Of a DNA stretch of 64,000 nt, positions 1 to 8,288 are shown one piece after another. The notes beneath the pieces are model-generated. The model worked only from the letters and a program-made list of their open reading frames with translations. It was not told the DNA's origin and searched no databases. A program made the translations under genes and the position numbers. Every line of letters starts with the position of its first letter. The first letter of the stretch is position 1. Origin of the DNA: Phormidium sp. FACHB-1136 (GTDB lineage Bacteria; Cyanobacteriota; Cyanobacteriia; Phormidesmidales; Phormidesmidaceae); contig NZ_JACJRS010000007.1 in NCBI RefSeq assembly GCF_014697375.1, forward strand, positions 28,489 to 92,488, read 5' to 3'.

Positions 1-204
1 TGGTTCCCAAGTCTAGGGCCATGATGTAGTTTGCGGTCATGGTTTCAGTATGGTGAGGGGTCGCTAGGGTGGCAGTGCATGGCGACGTTGATTACGCTAC
101 ACAGGCCCATGGAGACGCCCAGAGAAGTGGGCCATCTCCGCACTGACTGTTAGGCCACTGTAGCAAACCACCCCCACCCTCACCCCTGCCCTAGGGGAGA
201 CATC
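1..204. other. Left-edge non-coding stretch
   Basis: No convincing reading frame, RNA gene or promoter is visible. The last 40 bases are C-rich and pyrimidine-biased, lying downstream of the leftward gene that ends at 205. Confidence 0.4.
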
Positions 205-519
205 CTACCCCTCTGGGGTTCGGTTAAAAAACTCAATGTCGGGCAGACGCGGATCTTGCACCATGCCTAACCCCTGGAAGTTCCAGCGACTGAGGAGGGG
301 CTTGAGGTTGCTAGGGGTGATGGCTTCCACCGCGAACTGATCGCTCAGATCAGGGGCATGGGCACTGAGATAGCTCAAGGCGTCGTAGTCAGCGCTGAAG
401 ACCAGCAAAAAACCAGTCTGTGGGCCGATGGACGGCACTGCCGGATCGGGACTACGCAGACGAGCCGCCAGATAACGGCCATCGGCACGGGATCGAAGTA
501 GGTAGTAGATCGGGGACAC
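205..519 (-). CDS. Conserved hypothetical protein (104 aa)
   Basis: I do not recognise a named domain. The protein is short, soluble, without signal peptide or membrane segment, and has well-behaved coding composition (an N-terminal IYYLLRS strand, then a FLLVFSADYDALSYLSAH stretch and a C-terminal segment rich in aromatic residues). It resembles small orphan proteins seen in cyanobacteria. The start is GTG at 519, directly after a run of G-rich heptamers, so no Shine-Dalgarno sequence is present; the repeat may have replaced the original leader. It lies 32 bp downstream of the RNA methyltransferase on the same strand and may be cotranscribed with it. Function unknown. Confidence 0.6.
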   Translation of the reverse strand: MSPIYYLLRSRADGRYLAARLRSPDPAVPSIGPQTGFLLVFSADYDALSYLSAHAPDLSDQFAVEAITPSNLKPLLSRWNFQGLGMVQDPRLPDIEFFNRTPEG

Positions 520-520
520 G

Positions 521-555
521 GGGATAGGGGATAGGGACTAGGGGACAGGGACTAG
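521..555. repeat. Five tandem heptanucleotides (STRR-like)
   Basis: Five consecutive 7-mers can be read: GGGATAG, GGGATAG, GGACTAG, GGGACAG, GGACTAG. Heptamer tandem repeats of this sort (STRR sequences) are known from filamentous cyanobacteria. Here the array contains the TAG stop codon of the methyltransferase (552-554, minus strand) and ends 1 bp from the GTG start of the next gene. Confidence 0.7.
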
Positions 556-1577
556 AGGGGGGCTGGATAGAGGTGCAGGGCTTGGGAGACAAGGGCGGGC
601 GGTAGGGCAACCGGATCGGCGGCGACAGGGGCATTCCCAGGGGTATCCCCACGGTGGCGAAACAGGGCCGTAAACCCTCCGGCCCCCACCCCCGATTGGG
701 GCCACAGCCGATAGCAGGGAAAGTCTGCTAGGGGCGAGGCATGGTCAGCCAGACTGGGGACGGCCACCGCCTCAAACTGGGGGAAATGTTTGAGCAGCCA
801 TGCCCCTACCTGCTCGTTTTCTTCGGGGGAAAAGGTGCAGGTCATATAGGCTAGGTAGCCCCCGATGGCCACCGTTTGGGCCGCATGGCCGAGGATACGT
901 TTCTGGCGGCTGGCGTTTTTCTTGATCGTCACTGGATGAAAACAGCCCAGTGCCCTATCGCCCTTGGCCAGCAACGACTGACCACTACAGGGGGCATCCA
1001 CCAGCACCACCGAAGCCGATTGGGGCAGGTGTTCGGCCCAAACCTGGGGATCAACCTGGAACACCAGGCTATCCATCGCCCCACAGCGCTTGAGGTTGGC
1101 AATCAAAATCCTCACCCGCTTGCGAATTACCTCATTGCACCAAAGCTGCCGGGGTTGAAGTTGTTGCCAAGCCAGCAAACTTTTGCCCCCTGGTGCCGCA
1201 CAGAAATCGAGCACTAACCCCACGGGGTGGGGAATGGCCTCCAACACCGCCGCCGCAAACACCGAAGCCATATCCAAACAGTAATAGGCTCCGGCCTGGT
1301 GAAGGGGATGCTGGCCAGGGCGCTGATCCGGCAGGAGGCGATCTACACCAGGGGGCTGCCAGGACAGGGCGGAGGCCAGGGCAAAGGGGAGGTCAGCAGG
1401 GCGGGGTTGCGTCCACAGAATCGCCTGGGGAAACGCCTGGGGTTGGGTGAGCGCGGCCACAAACTCAGCCTGCTGATCCGCTGGGTCAAACAGCCGCTGG
1501 CTGAGCTTGATCAGTAGCTTGGACGGGGACACCGATGGCGGCGGGGGCTGGGGAGACTTAGGCACGACATCACACAC
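552..1577 (-). CDS. RsmB/NOP-family RNA (cytosine-5) methyltransferase
   Basis: A SAM-dependent RNA m5C methyltransferase of the Sun/NOL1/NOP2 family. The SAM site DFCAAPGGK lies at residues 124-132, motif IV DAPCSG at 194-199 with its cysteine at 197, and motif VI TCTFSPEEN at 246-254 with the catalytic cysteine at 247. These two Cys motifs define the family. At 341 aa it lacks the N-terminal NusB-like domain of E. coli RsmB, so the RNA target (16S, 23S or tRNA) cannot be named. The GTG start at 1577 is uncertain; the first 18 residues are proline-rich and a later start is possible. The stop codon lies inside a heptamer repeat. Confidence 0.85.
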   Translation of the reverse strand: MCDVVPKSPQPPPPSVSPSKLLIKLSQRLFDPADQQAEFVAALTQPQAFPQAILWTQPRPADLPFALASALSWQPPGVDRLLPDQRPGQHPLHQAGAYYCLDMASVFAAAVLEAIPHPVGLVLDFCAAPGGKSLLAWQQLQPRQLWCNEVIRKRVRILIANLKRCGAMDSLVFQVDPQVWAEHLPQSASVVLVDAPCSGQSLLAKGDRALGCFHPVTIKKNASRQKRILGHAAQTVAIGGYLAYMTCTFSPEENEQVGAWLLKHFPQFEAVAVPSLADHASPLADFPCYRLWPQSGVGAGGFTALFRHRGDTPGNAPVAADPVALPPALVSQALHLYPAPL

Positions 1578-1606
1578 CGAGGGAAGGTTTACCCATCCTA
1601 ACGCCT

Positions 1607-1652
1607 CCTCGAAATCCCTCTTCAGGCCCCCTCGAAATCCCTCCTTAACACC
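1607..1652. repeat. 23-bp tandem duplication
   Basis: CCTCGAAATCCCTC occurs at 1607-1620 and again at 1630-1643, a 23-bp period, in the gap between the divergent methyltransferase and DHH genes. It resembles the dispersed non-coding repeats of cyanobacteria. Confidence 0.5.
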
Positions 1653-1763
1653 CCTTTCCCCGTTAGCAGCGGATACAATTTGGGCACCCTAGAACTAGTG
1701 TGCGCTTCGGCGACGCTGGCCCATCTATGCTTTTCCGATTGTTCTACTTTGGAGATCAAGGCT

Positions 1764-2702
1764 ATGGTTGTGACCCATGCTCGGCATCGTTTGGTAACCC
1801 GCAGCGACTTTGACGGTCTCGTGTGTGCGGTGTTGATGAAGGAACTGGAGCTAATCGACGACATCCTGTTTGTCCATCCTAAGGATATGCAGGACGGCAA
1901 AGTGGCCGTCACCGCCAACGACATCACCACCAACCTGCCCTACGTGGAAGGGGTTCACCTCGCCTTCGACCACCACGCCAGCGAAACGGTGCGCAACCAA
2001 GGGCAGCGCGACAACCACATCATCGATCCCAATGCCCCCTCTGCCGCCCGTGTCGTCTACGACTACTATGGCGGGGCCGAGCGCTTTCCCACCCTCTCCC
2101 AGGACATGATGGTGGCGGTGGACAAGGCCGATTCTGCTCAGTTTTCGATGGAAGACGTGCTGGATCCCCAGGGCTGGAGTCTGCTGAACTTTTTGATGGA
2201 TGCCCGCACGGGGTTGGGTCGCTTCCGGGACTTTCGGGTCTCCAACTACACCCTGATGATGGAACTGATCGACTACTGCAAAGCCCACACCATCGACGAA
2301 ATTTTGGCCCTACCCGATGTGAAGGAACGGGTGGATTTGTATTTTGAGCAAGCACCCAAATTTAAGGATCAACTCCAGCGTTGCGCCACTGTCCACAACA
2401 ACCTAGTGGTGCTCGACCTGCGCCAGGAGGAAGTGATCCATGCGGGCAATCGGTTTATGATCTATGCCCTCTTCCCCGACTGCAACATCTCCATCCATGT
2501 GATGTGGGGGCTGAAGCAGCAAAATACTGTCTTCGCCACGGGCAAATCCATCTTCAACCGCACCTCCAACACCAACATCGGCGAACTCATGCTGGAATAC
2601 GGCGGCGGTGGCCATGTGAATGCGGGCACCTGCCAAGTCGCCAACGACCAAGCCGAAACCGTCCTGCAAGAACTGATCACCCGCATCACCACCGACGGCT
2701 AG
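1764..2702 (+). CDS. DHH-family phosphoesterase
   Basis: Predicted Mn-dependent phosphoesterase of the DHH superfamily (RecJ, pyrophosphatase, oligoribonuclease and cyclic dinucleotide phosphodiesterase relatives). Residues seen: an N-terminal HRLVTRSDFDG metal motif (8-18), the signature DHHASE at 69-74, VDKAD at 119-123, and a C-terminal glycine-rich DHHA1-like YGGGGHVNAG motif. The 312-aa length suits a two-domain DHH-DHHA1 enzyme without extra domains. Substrate is unknown; proteins like this are often labelled exopolyphosphatase-like. ATG at 1764 is preferred over the TTG at 1680 because GGAG sits nine bases upstream and the DHH fold begins immediately. Confidence 0.8.
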   Translation: MVVTHARHRLVTRSDFDGLVCAVLMKELELIDDILFVHPKDMQDGKVAVTANDITTNLPYVEGVHLAFDHHASETVRNQGQRDNHIIDPNAPSAARVVYDYYGGAERFPTLSQDMMVAVDKADSAQFSMEDVLDPQGWSLLNFLMDARTGLGRFRDFRVSNYTLMMELIDYCKAHTIDEILALPDVKERVDLYFEQAPKFKDQLQRCATVHNNLVVLDLRQEEVIHAGNRFMIYALFPDCNISIHVMWGLKQQNTVFATGKSIFNRTSNTNIGELMLEYGGGGHVNAGTCQVANDQAETVLQELITRITTDG

Positions 2703-2722
2703 GATTTCCGGCATCCCATTCC

Positions 2723-2748
2723 GTAGGGGCGAGGTCTCCTCGCCCTAC
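2723..2748. repeat. GGGCGAGG hairpin repeat, copy 1
   Basis: GGGCGAGG and CCTCGCCC flank a TCT loop, with the stem extended to about 11 bp by GTAG/CTAC and one bulged G. A near-identical copy is at 46028-46050 and a shorter relative at 7769-7791. Here it lies between convergent genes and could also act in 3' end formation. Confidence 0.6.
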
Positions 2749-2772
2749 CGAACGCCTCGCCCTGCCGAACTA

Positions 2773-4542
2773 CTACAACTTCGCCCTCAATTCTGCCTTG
2801 ATGCGACTCAGAATTGAGGCTTCGTCAAGACTATCCAGAATATGGCGTACCACGGCCTTTGGCCCCTCTGGCCCCCAGGAAGCTCCGTTGGTGAGGTAGG
2901 TTTTGGTCACCTGGCCCAGGCCGTAGGTAGACAATCCTGCCACGGCGGCCTGGGTGATGGCGACGGGGATGTAGGGCGCAAGGGACAGCCCCCCGGTGGC
3001 AATGGCGGATACCCCCAGCAATCCTTTCAACGAACTCAGTCCCACGGTCACCACCAGTTCGCTGAGGGTGATGCCGCCCAGGCCGATGGCGATTTGCTTG
3101 AGCAGTTGGAAGGCCGCCGTTTGGGTCATGGGCAGGCCGTAGATGCGGGAGAGGGTGAGAATCAGCGACACGTCGATAATTGCCCCGCTGATCAGGTCGG
3201 CCATGGTGATGGGGTTCAAGGCCACGGCCACGGCGGTAATCATCACCCCATTCCAGATGGTGTCGTCGGCGATGCGGTCGCAAATTTGCCGCTTGCGTTC
3301 CACAATCTCTGCGCTCACCGATTCCGCATAGAGCAGCGTATTCAGCGCCACTAGGGCTTTACCTTCGCGATGCAGAATGTCCAAAATCTTCAGCTTGAGG
3401 GCGTCCACCTGGGGCGTTCCCCGCACGGTTTCGTAGGTCACTTGGCCATCCGCTTGGGTCACCGCCTGCACCACCAGGGGCGAGGCCGCCGCCATCACGA
3501 TCTCGTCGGGCGAAATCAAATCCTTCAGCCGTTGGTCGCAGAGGGTGTCGTAGATCTGCTGGCGATCCGTCTCCGGGTATTGATCCACCTTGTTAAACAC
3601 CAGCAGGATGGGCTTGCTGGCCTGCCGCAGGGCATGGAGCGCTTCGTACTCCACCCGCGTAATGTCCCCAGCAATCACAAACAAAATTAAATCCACCTGC
3701 TCAGCGATGCGCTGGGCCAGAGCGGCGCGTTCCTTCCCCGCCACCTCATCCAGTCCCGGCGTGTCGATCAGCTCAATGCGCGACTGGCCGACGCTGTTCA
3801 GCGACACCCGTAGCAAATCCGGCGTGTCCTCGTCCAAACTATCCCATAGACTATCCCGACTCACCGACCACCGCGCCCCCTCCACCACCTGCGTCACCCC
3901 GTGGGTGGGGCCAGTGGTAAATACCTCCGCCCCCAGCAGCGCATTCAGCAACGACGACTTGCCCCGCCCCACCAAGCCAAACACCGCTATGTGAACGACG
4001 GTATTTTCCAGCTTATCCAGCAAGCCGCTGAGGCTGTTGATCGCCTCATCCAGCCCGGTACGCTCCCGCGAGGTCAGGTTCAGCCGCCGCACCAAATCCC
4101 GCAGCGCCACCTGGGCACGGCGATAGTTGAGGTCATCTTGCAGGTCTTGAAAGTCCCCCACAATCGTGCCCAATTCCTGCTCCACTTCCTCCCAGGTGGG
4201 AGGGGCGGCGGGTGGCGGCGGCAAGGGGCGACGGGGGGATTTGGGGGATGGGGGGGAGATGGGGGGATGGGGGGATGGGGCCGCAGGGGACGCTATCCAG
4301 GTGAGAGCGGCCTCTACGTCGTCCCAGGTTGAGTCATCTAAGTGGCTGTCGTCCCAGGGGTGGCTGTCGTCCCAGGGATGGAGATCGCTGGCTAGGACAA
4401 TGGCCGAACTGGACTGGGTGTCGGCATTGGCGGCAGGGGCACTGGGGGATGATTCACTCCGAAACGCCTCACTCAGACATGGTTCGCTGGGGGACGATTC
4501 GCTCGAAGACGGTTGGCTAGGGGACAGTTCGCTGGAAGCCAT
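2773..4542 (-). CDS. DUF697 GTPase with repeat-rich N-terminal extension
   Basis: A GTP-binding protein with a C-terminal hydrophobic DUF697 domain. G1 is GLVGRGKS (189-196), G3 DTPG (260-263) and G4 NKVD (317-320); hydrophobic helices between about 400 and 530 fit DUF697 and suggest membrane association. Residues 1-120 are low complexity: a Ser/Glu/Pro-rich stretch, HPWDDS twice in tandem, and a Pro-rich linker encoded by GGGGGAT-type heptamers at 4232-4280. Family members are thought to act in membrane or cell-envelope processes, but their role is not established. A second, differently built DUF697 GTPase lies at 6135-7640. Confidence 0.8.
   Translation of the reverse strand: MASSELSPSQPSSSESSPSEPCLSEAFRSESSPSAPAANADTQSSSAIVLASDLHPWDDSHPWDDSHLDDSTWDDVEAALTWIASPAAPSPHPPISPPSPKSPRRPLPPPPAAPPTWEEVEQELGTIVGDFQDLQDDLNYRRAQVALRDLVRRLNLTSRERTGLDEAINSLSGLLDKLENTVVHIAVFGLVGRGKSSLLNALLGAEVFTTGPTHGVTQVVEGARWSVSRDSLWDSLDEDTPDLLRVSLNSVGQSRIELIDTPGLDEVAGKERAALAQRIAEQVDLILFVIAGDITRVEYEALHALRQASKPILLVFNKVDQYPETDRQQIYDTLCDQRLKDLISPDEIVMAAASPLVVQAVTQADGQVTYETVRGTPQVDALKLKILDILHREGKALVALNTLLYAESVSAEIVERKRQICDRIADDTIWNGVMITAVAVALNPITMADLISGAIIDVSLILTLSRIYGLPMTQTAAFQLLKQIAIGLGGITLSELVVTVGLSSLKGLLGVSAIATGGLSLAPYIPVAITQAAVAGLSTYGLGQVTKTYLTNGASWGPEGPKAVVRHILDSLDEASILSRIKAELRAKL
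4232..4280. repeat. G-rich heptamer-like repeat inside a coding region
   Basis: Several imperfect GGGGGAT units in near-heptamer phase encode, on the minus strand, the Pro/Ser linker of the DUF697 GTPase. This looks like expansion of a heptamer repeat within a gene. Confidence 0.55.
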
Positions 4543-4770
4543 GGGCCTATGGTGTGATAACCCGAACCTTCAGCATAGCGAAGGCTATCGGAGCCTAGCC
4601 GAGGAAATCTCTGGGGGATAACCGGAATTTATGGCTGTTCTGATGAATCCCTTAGCAATGGATGAGAGAATAGGTCAGAAAAGAGGGCTAGGGCGATCTT
4701 GGCCCCATCGTGCTTAATTTTCGCCAAAATCGTCTTTACGGGTCGGATTTAGCTGCAATATCAGGATAGT

Positions 4771-5235
4771 ATGCGCACCATGGGCAGTATCGAGTTCAAA
4801 ACACCGGGCCAACAGGCGGTCTACTACCGGATTTTGCCCTGGATGCACGATTTATTCGGGGAATCGCTGGTGGTGTTCGAGGATGAGCCCCTGTTCATCG
4901 TCAACTTAGGGTCGGCGGTGGCCTCCACGCGGGTCATCCCCTGGCACGAAGACGAAACCCTAATCACCACCCGCGCCTACGTGGTCACCGATATCCACCT
5001 CACCCCAGAACTGAGCTACTACCTAATGCGCGAAAACAACGGCATCTACTTTGGCCGATTCGCCTACGATGCCGAAAACGACATCGTGTTTGAACACAGC
5101 CTGGTAGGAGAGGGCTGTGATCGCACCGAACTCAACCATTCTGTCACCACCGTCATCCGCATTGCCGACAACTACGATGATGAAATTGTGGCCCGATGGG
5201 GTGGCAAACGCGCCCTCGACCGCTGGGCCTCCTGA
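4771..5235 (+). CDS. YbjN-like (type III chaperone-fold) protein
   Basis: Cytosolic 154-aa protein whose alternating strands and the central ISSUE-free core (LFIVNLGSAVAST, then AYVVTDIHLTPELSYYLM and IYFGRFAYDAENDIVFEH) match the YbjN/CesT-like chaperone fold as I remember it. The fold binds peptides or partner proteins; no catalytic residues are expected. The assignment rests on pattern recognition only. Both ATG at 4771 and ATG at 4780 are possible starts. It is single-gene, convergent with the ABC permease 32 bp downstream. Confidence 0.55.
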   Translation: MRTMGSIEFKTPGQQAVYYRILPWMHDLFGESLVVFEDEPLFIVNLGSAVASTRVIPWHEDETLITTRAYVVTDIHLTPELSYYLMRENNGIYFGRFAYDAENDIVFEHSLVGEGCDRTELNHSVTTVIRIADNYDDEIVARWGGKRALDRWAS

Positions 5236-5267
5236 GGTTGGATCAACGAGAACCGCCTATCCTTCGA

Positions 5268-6071
5268 TTATCGCGCCCAATGGATGGTGCGCCTTTCCAC
5301 CAGGGCAAAGCAGCCGTAGAGCAAAATCCCCATCGCCGCTAGGGACAAAATGGCTAAAAAGGCGAGGGCCACATTGAAGTTGGCGCTGGCAGACACAATC
5401 ACATAGCCAATCCCCCGATCCGAGGCCACGGTTTCGGAAATCACCGACCCGATAAACGCCTGGGAAATCGCGACCTTGAGGGAGGCAAACAGATAGGGCA
5501 AGGAATGGGGAAAGCCTACTTTCTGGAAAATTTCCCAACGACTGGCCCCTAGGGATCGCAACACGTCCTGCATTTCGGGCTCCACAGTGGCCAACCCCGC
5601 CGCCACATTCACCACAATCGGGAAAAAGGCCAGGGTGAAGGCGGTGATGATGGCCGGAATGGCCCCAATGCCAAACCAAATGGCCAACAGCGGCACCAGG
5701 GCCACCTTGGGGATAGTGTTGAAGCCCACCAGCAGCGGATACAGTACCAGGTAGGCTAGTCGGGAGTAGCCAATTAAAAAGCCCAGGACCACGCCCAAGC
5801 CCAGACCCAGGAAAAATCCGGCCAGAGTCGTGCTGAGGGTGGTGAGGCTATGTTTCCAGATGGTGCCCCCATAGCTTTGGGCCGCTTCCCACACATCGCT
5901 GGGGGCGGGTAGTAAAAACTGAGGCACCTGAAAGATTCGGGTGATGGCTTCCCAAAGAATCAGCAGCAGCGCCGTGGCGACAGCGGGCAGCACGTAGGCG
6001 GCCTGTTTGCGCTGGAGATAGCGGTTAAAGGACTGGCTGAAGGACAACAGGAACGACGGCACGGACTTCAA
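5268..6071 (-). CDS. ABC transporter permease, NitT/TauT (SsuC-like) type
   Basis: Integral membrane subunit of an importer for nitrate/sulfonate/taurine-like or thiamine-precursor-like substrates. About six membrane helices are visible, and the cytoplasmic EAA loop reads LRSLGASRWEIFQKVGFP, followed by a conserved LPYLFASLKVAI segment. At 267 aa it is full length. No ATPase or substrate-binding protein gene is adjacent, so the partner subunits must be encoded elsewhere and the substrate cannot be inferred from context. ATG at 6071 is the natural start. Confidence 0.85.
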   Translation of the reverse strand: MKSVPSFLLSFSQSFNRYLQRKQAAYVLPAVATALLLILWEAITRIFQVPQFLLPAPSDVWEAAQSYGGTIWKHSLTTLSTTLAGFFLGLGLGVVLGFLIGYSRLAYLVLYPLLVGFNTIPKVALVPLLAIWFGIGAIPAIITAFTLAFFPIVVNVAAGLATVEPEMQDVLRSLGASRWEIFQKVGFPHSLPYLFASLKVAISQAFIGSVISETVASDRGIGYVIVSASANFNVALAFLAILSLAAMGILLYGCFALVERRTIHWAR

Positions 6072-6134
6072 ACTCCCTTCTCCTGATCGGGTGATCAGCT
6101 ACGATGTTAAGGGATGATAACCTCACGAAACCGC

Positions 6135-7640
6135 TCAGGGCGGACAATCCTTAACCAGGGGAATCAGTCGGCTGGTCGCCTCCTGCACGAAGGCTTTGAG
6201 GAGAACATCCCGCTGATTCAGGCGAAACTGATCCTCGATGACCGCCCCCATGCCGCCATCGCCCCAGGTTTGGTTGTGCCGAAAGTATTCCACAAAACTT
6301 TTGCCTGCAATGCGGGTGAGGTACGCGCCGCTAGCGCCCTTCAAGGCCCGTCCAGCGACAGCGGTGGCCAAGTTCAGTTGCAGTCCCAGGGACAGCAAAT
6401 CCACCGTCCCTTTCACCAATCCCAGCCCAGTCAGGGTTTTGGCGAGGGAAAGGGCTAGGGTCTTGCCTTCCTCTAGGCTCACCTCACCGCCATAGACGCG
6501 GCTGAGGTCTACTACCATTTGGGCGTTGATGGCAGCGGTGGCTAAAAAGTCAAATCCCGGCAGGGGAGCGAGGGCAATGGCTCCAGCTCCTAGCCACTGG
6601 TAGCGGTCGATGATGGCGTCGGCCTGGGTTTGGCGCTGCTGTTCCAATAGGCGACGGGCCTGATCCCCCAGTTGCTGACTTTGCAGCAGCAGATTATCGG
6701 CCATCAGGGCATCCCCCTCCTGGCGCAACACGTCCGCTAAACGGGCGATTAAGGGAAACAGGTTAGGCCGCATTTGCACCAGGCCACCCCCCACCTGGGG
6801 CAAGGGTTGGGGCTGGGCGGCAATGGCCACCACGTCATCCTCGCTGAGGGGCGGCACCAAGCGAGCCTGCAACCTGTCCAGCAATGCCTCTAAATCCTGA
6901 CGGGGGTAGCGATCTGCCTTGTTCAGTACCACCAGGGTACGCTTGCCCAGGGCCAGCAAATCTTGAAGAAGGACGTATTCGCTTTGGCGCAGGTCGTCAT
7001 CGACTACGAATAGGATCAGGTCAGCACGGGCGGCGGTGGCGCGGGCGGCCTGTTCTCGCTCGGTTCCGGCCACTCCAGCTTCGGATAGGCCGGGGGTATC
7101 GATTAGTCGCAGACGACGAGGTACTTGGGGCAGTTGCCAGTCATAGGTTTGCTCCGTTTGGGTGGTGCCGAGGGTCGCACCGACTTCTCCCACAGGTTTG
7201 CCCATCAGGGCATTAATCAACGACGTTTTGCCCGCCGAACCCACCCCAAACACGGCTAGGGTCAAATCGCCCTGATAGAGGGACTCCTGAAGAGCTTGGG
7301 TTTGTTCTAAAATCGCTTGCCGTGCCACCTGGTCTTGGATGGATTCCACCTGTCGCTGCACCGCTTCTAGGTTAAGGCTGGCGGCTTCGGTGGCACTACG
7401 GGGGCGAGGTAGTGGAACAACTCGACGGCGAGGACGCAAAAAGGGCCACAGGGAATAGATAGCCAACCCCACGAAGGCAAGAACCGCCAACACAAAGACC
7501 CCAAGGGCCAGTTGCGCCAGCACAGGAGACACCGCCGCTAGGGTGATGTAAATCCGAGATAGGGAATCCAGCAGCACCAGGGTTGCCAACAGCAGCCCCA
7601 ACAGCACGCCCCCCACCGCCAACCATCGCCATCGTTTCAT
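6135..7640 (-). CDS. DUF697 GTPase with two N-terminal membrane helices
   Basis: Membrane-anchored GTPase, paralogous in domain type to the protein at 2773-4542. Two membrane helices lie at about 7-25 and 44-66, then a basic stretch RPRRR, a G domain with G1 GVGSAGKTS (132-140), G3 DTPG (181-184) and G4 NKAD (240-243), and C-terminal hydrophobic DUF697 helices. The start at 7640 (KRWRW after Met) is chosen because upstream in-frame residues do not look coding and the basic start suits a membrane anchor. Role unknown; the layout suggests a GTP-driven membrane-remodelling or envelope-assembly factor, which is inference. Confidence 0.8.
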   Translation of the reverse strand: MKRWRWLAVGGVLLGLLLATLVLLDSLSRIYITLAAVSPVLAQLALGVFVLAVLAFVGLAIYSLWPFLRPRRRVVPLPRPRSATEAASLNLEAVQRQVESIQDQVARQAILEQTQALQESLYQGDLTLAVFGVGSAGKTSLINALMGKPVGEVGATLGTTQTEQTYDWQLPQVPRRLRLIDTPGLSEAGVAGTEREQAARATAARADLILFVVDDDLRQSEYVLLQDLLALGKRTLVVLNKADRYPRQDLEALLDRLQARLVPPLSEDDVVAIAAQPQPLPQVGGGLVQMRPNLFPLIARLADVLRQEGDALMADNLLLQSQQLGDQARRLLEQQRQTQADAIIDRYQWLGAGAIALAPLPGFDFLATAAINAQMVVDLSRVYGGEVSLEEGKTLALSLAKTLTGLGLVKGTVDLLSLGLQLNLATAVAGRALKGASGAYLTRIAGKSFVEYFRHNQTWGDGGMGAVIEDQFRLNQRDVLLKAFVQEATSRLIPLVKDCPP

Positions 7641-7768
7641 GTAAATACAACAAAGCAGAGACGATTGAAAAACGCCTCCGAACACTCCAGAAAACGCGGA
7701 TTGAAGTCTGCGTGGATGAGCCTAAAATTTGCCCGAAAACCCTGATTATCCACTCCGAAAGGCACTGT

Positions 7769-7791
7769 GGGCGAGAAAACCTCGCCCTTTT
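7769..7791. repeat. GGGCGAG/CTCGCCC hairpin
   Basis: A 7-bp stem with AAAAC loop followed by TTTT on the plus strand. No plus-strand gene ends here, so it is more likely a relative of the hairpin repeats at 2723 and 46028 than a dedicated terminator; it may mark the 3' end of the leftward RRM transcript. Confidence 0.45.
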
Positions 7792-7843
7792 AACCGGGGT
7801 CAGCTAGCAGGGTTGAGGCTTAATTCCTGATCAGAACCCAGGG

Positions 7844-8152
7844 CTAGAGGGGGTTGTGGGAGAACCGATTGCTGCGACCAGGCCTATCCCCCCCGCTGCC
7901 ACCATCATCGGTGCGGGGGCGGGCTTTGTTGACCCGCAGTTCCCGACCGAGCCATTCTGCCCCATCGAGTTCAGAGATAGCCTTGTCTTCATTTGCTTCG
8001 TCGGCCATGTCTACGAAGGCAAAGCCGCGCTTACGTCCGGTTTCCCGGTCGATGGGCAGGCTAATACGGGTTACTTCGCCGTATTCGGCAAATACGTCCT
8101 TGATGTCGTCCTCAGAAGCCTGAAAGGACAAGTTCCCAATGTAAATAGTCAC
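7844..8152 (-). CDS. RRM-domain RNA-binding protein (Rbp family)
   Basis: Small single-RRM RNA-binding protein of the cyanobacterial Rbp family. RNP2 IYIGNLSF begins at residue 3, RNP1 is KRGFAFVDM, and a short Gly/Asp/Arg-rich tail follows. Several relatives are induced by cold and bind mRNAs, including thylakoid-protein messages. The start is GTG at 8152, giving the usual family beginning (M)TIYIGNL, with GGAGAG about 6 bases upstream; longer in-frame starts are rejected. A leader of roughly 90 nt runs back to a promoter at 8251-8279, overlapping the end of the recN region, consistent with regulation through a long 5' UTR. Confidence 0.88.
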   Translation of the reverse strand: MTIYIGNLSFQASEDDIKDVFAEYGEVTRISLPIDRETGRKRGFAFVDMADEANEDKAISELDGAEWLGRELRVNKARPRTDDGGSGGDRPGRSNRFSHNPL

Positions 8153-8250
8153 GAGTCTCTCCGAACCAAAACGTTGCAGGTTGGTGAATGTTGCACGGCT
8201 TCCGGGGTAGAATACACCCCTTCCACAATCCTTGCAAAACATTTGCTGAC

Positions 8251-8279
8251 ATAATAGCCCATCACCTTTGAAATGGCAG
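8251..8279 (-). promoter_or_regulatory. Candidate promoter of the RRM gene
   Basis: Read on the minus strand: CTGCCA, a 17-bp spacer, TATTAT. It lies just downstream of the recN stop codon and would give a leader of about 90 nt for the RRM gene. Confidence 0.45.
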
Positions 8280-8288
8280 TAGCCCAGT

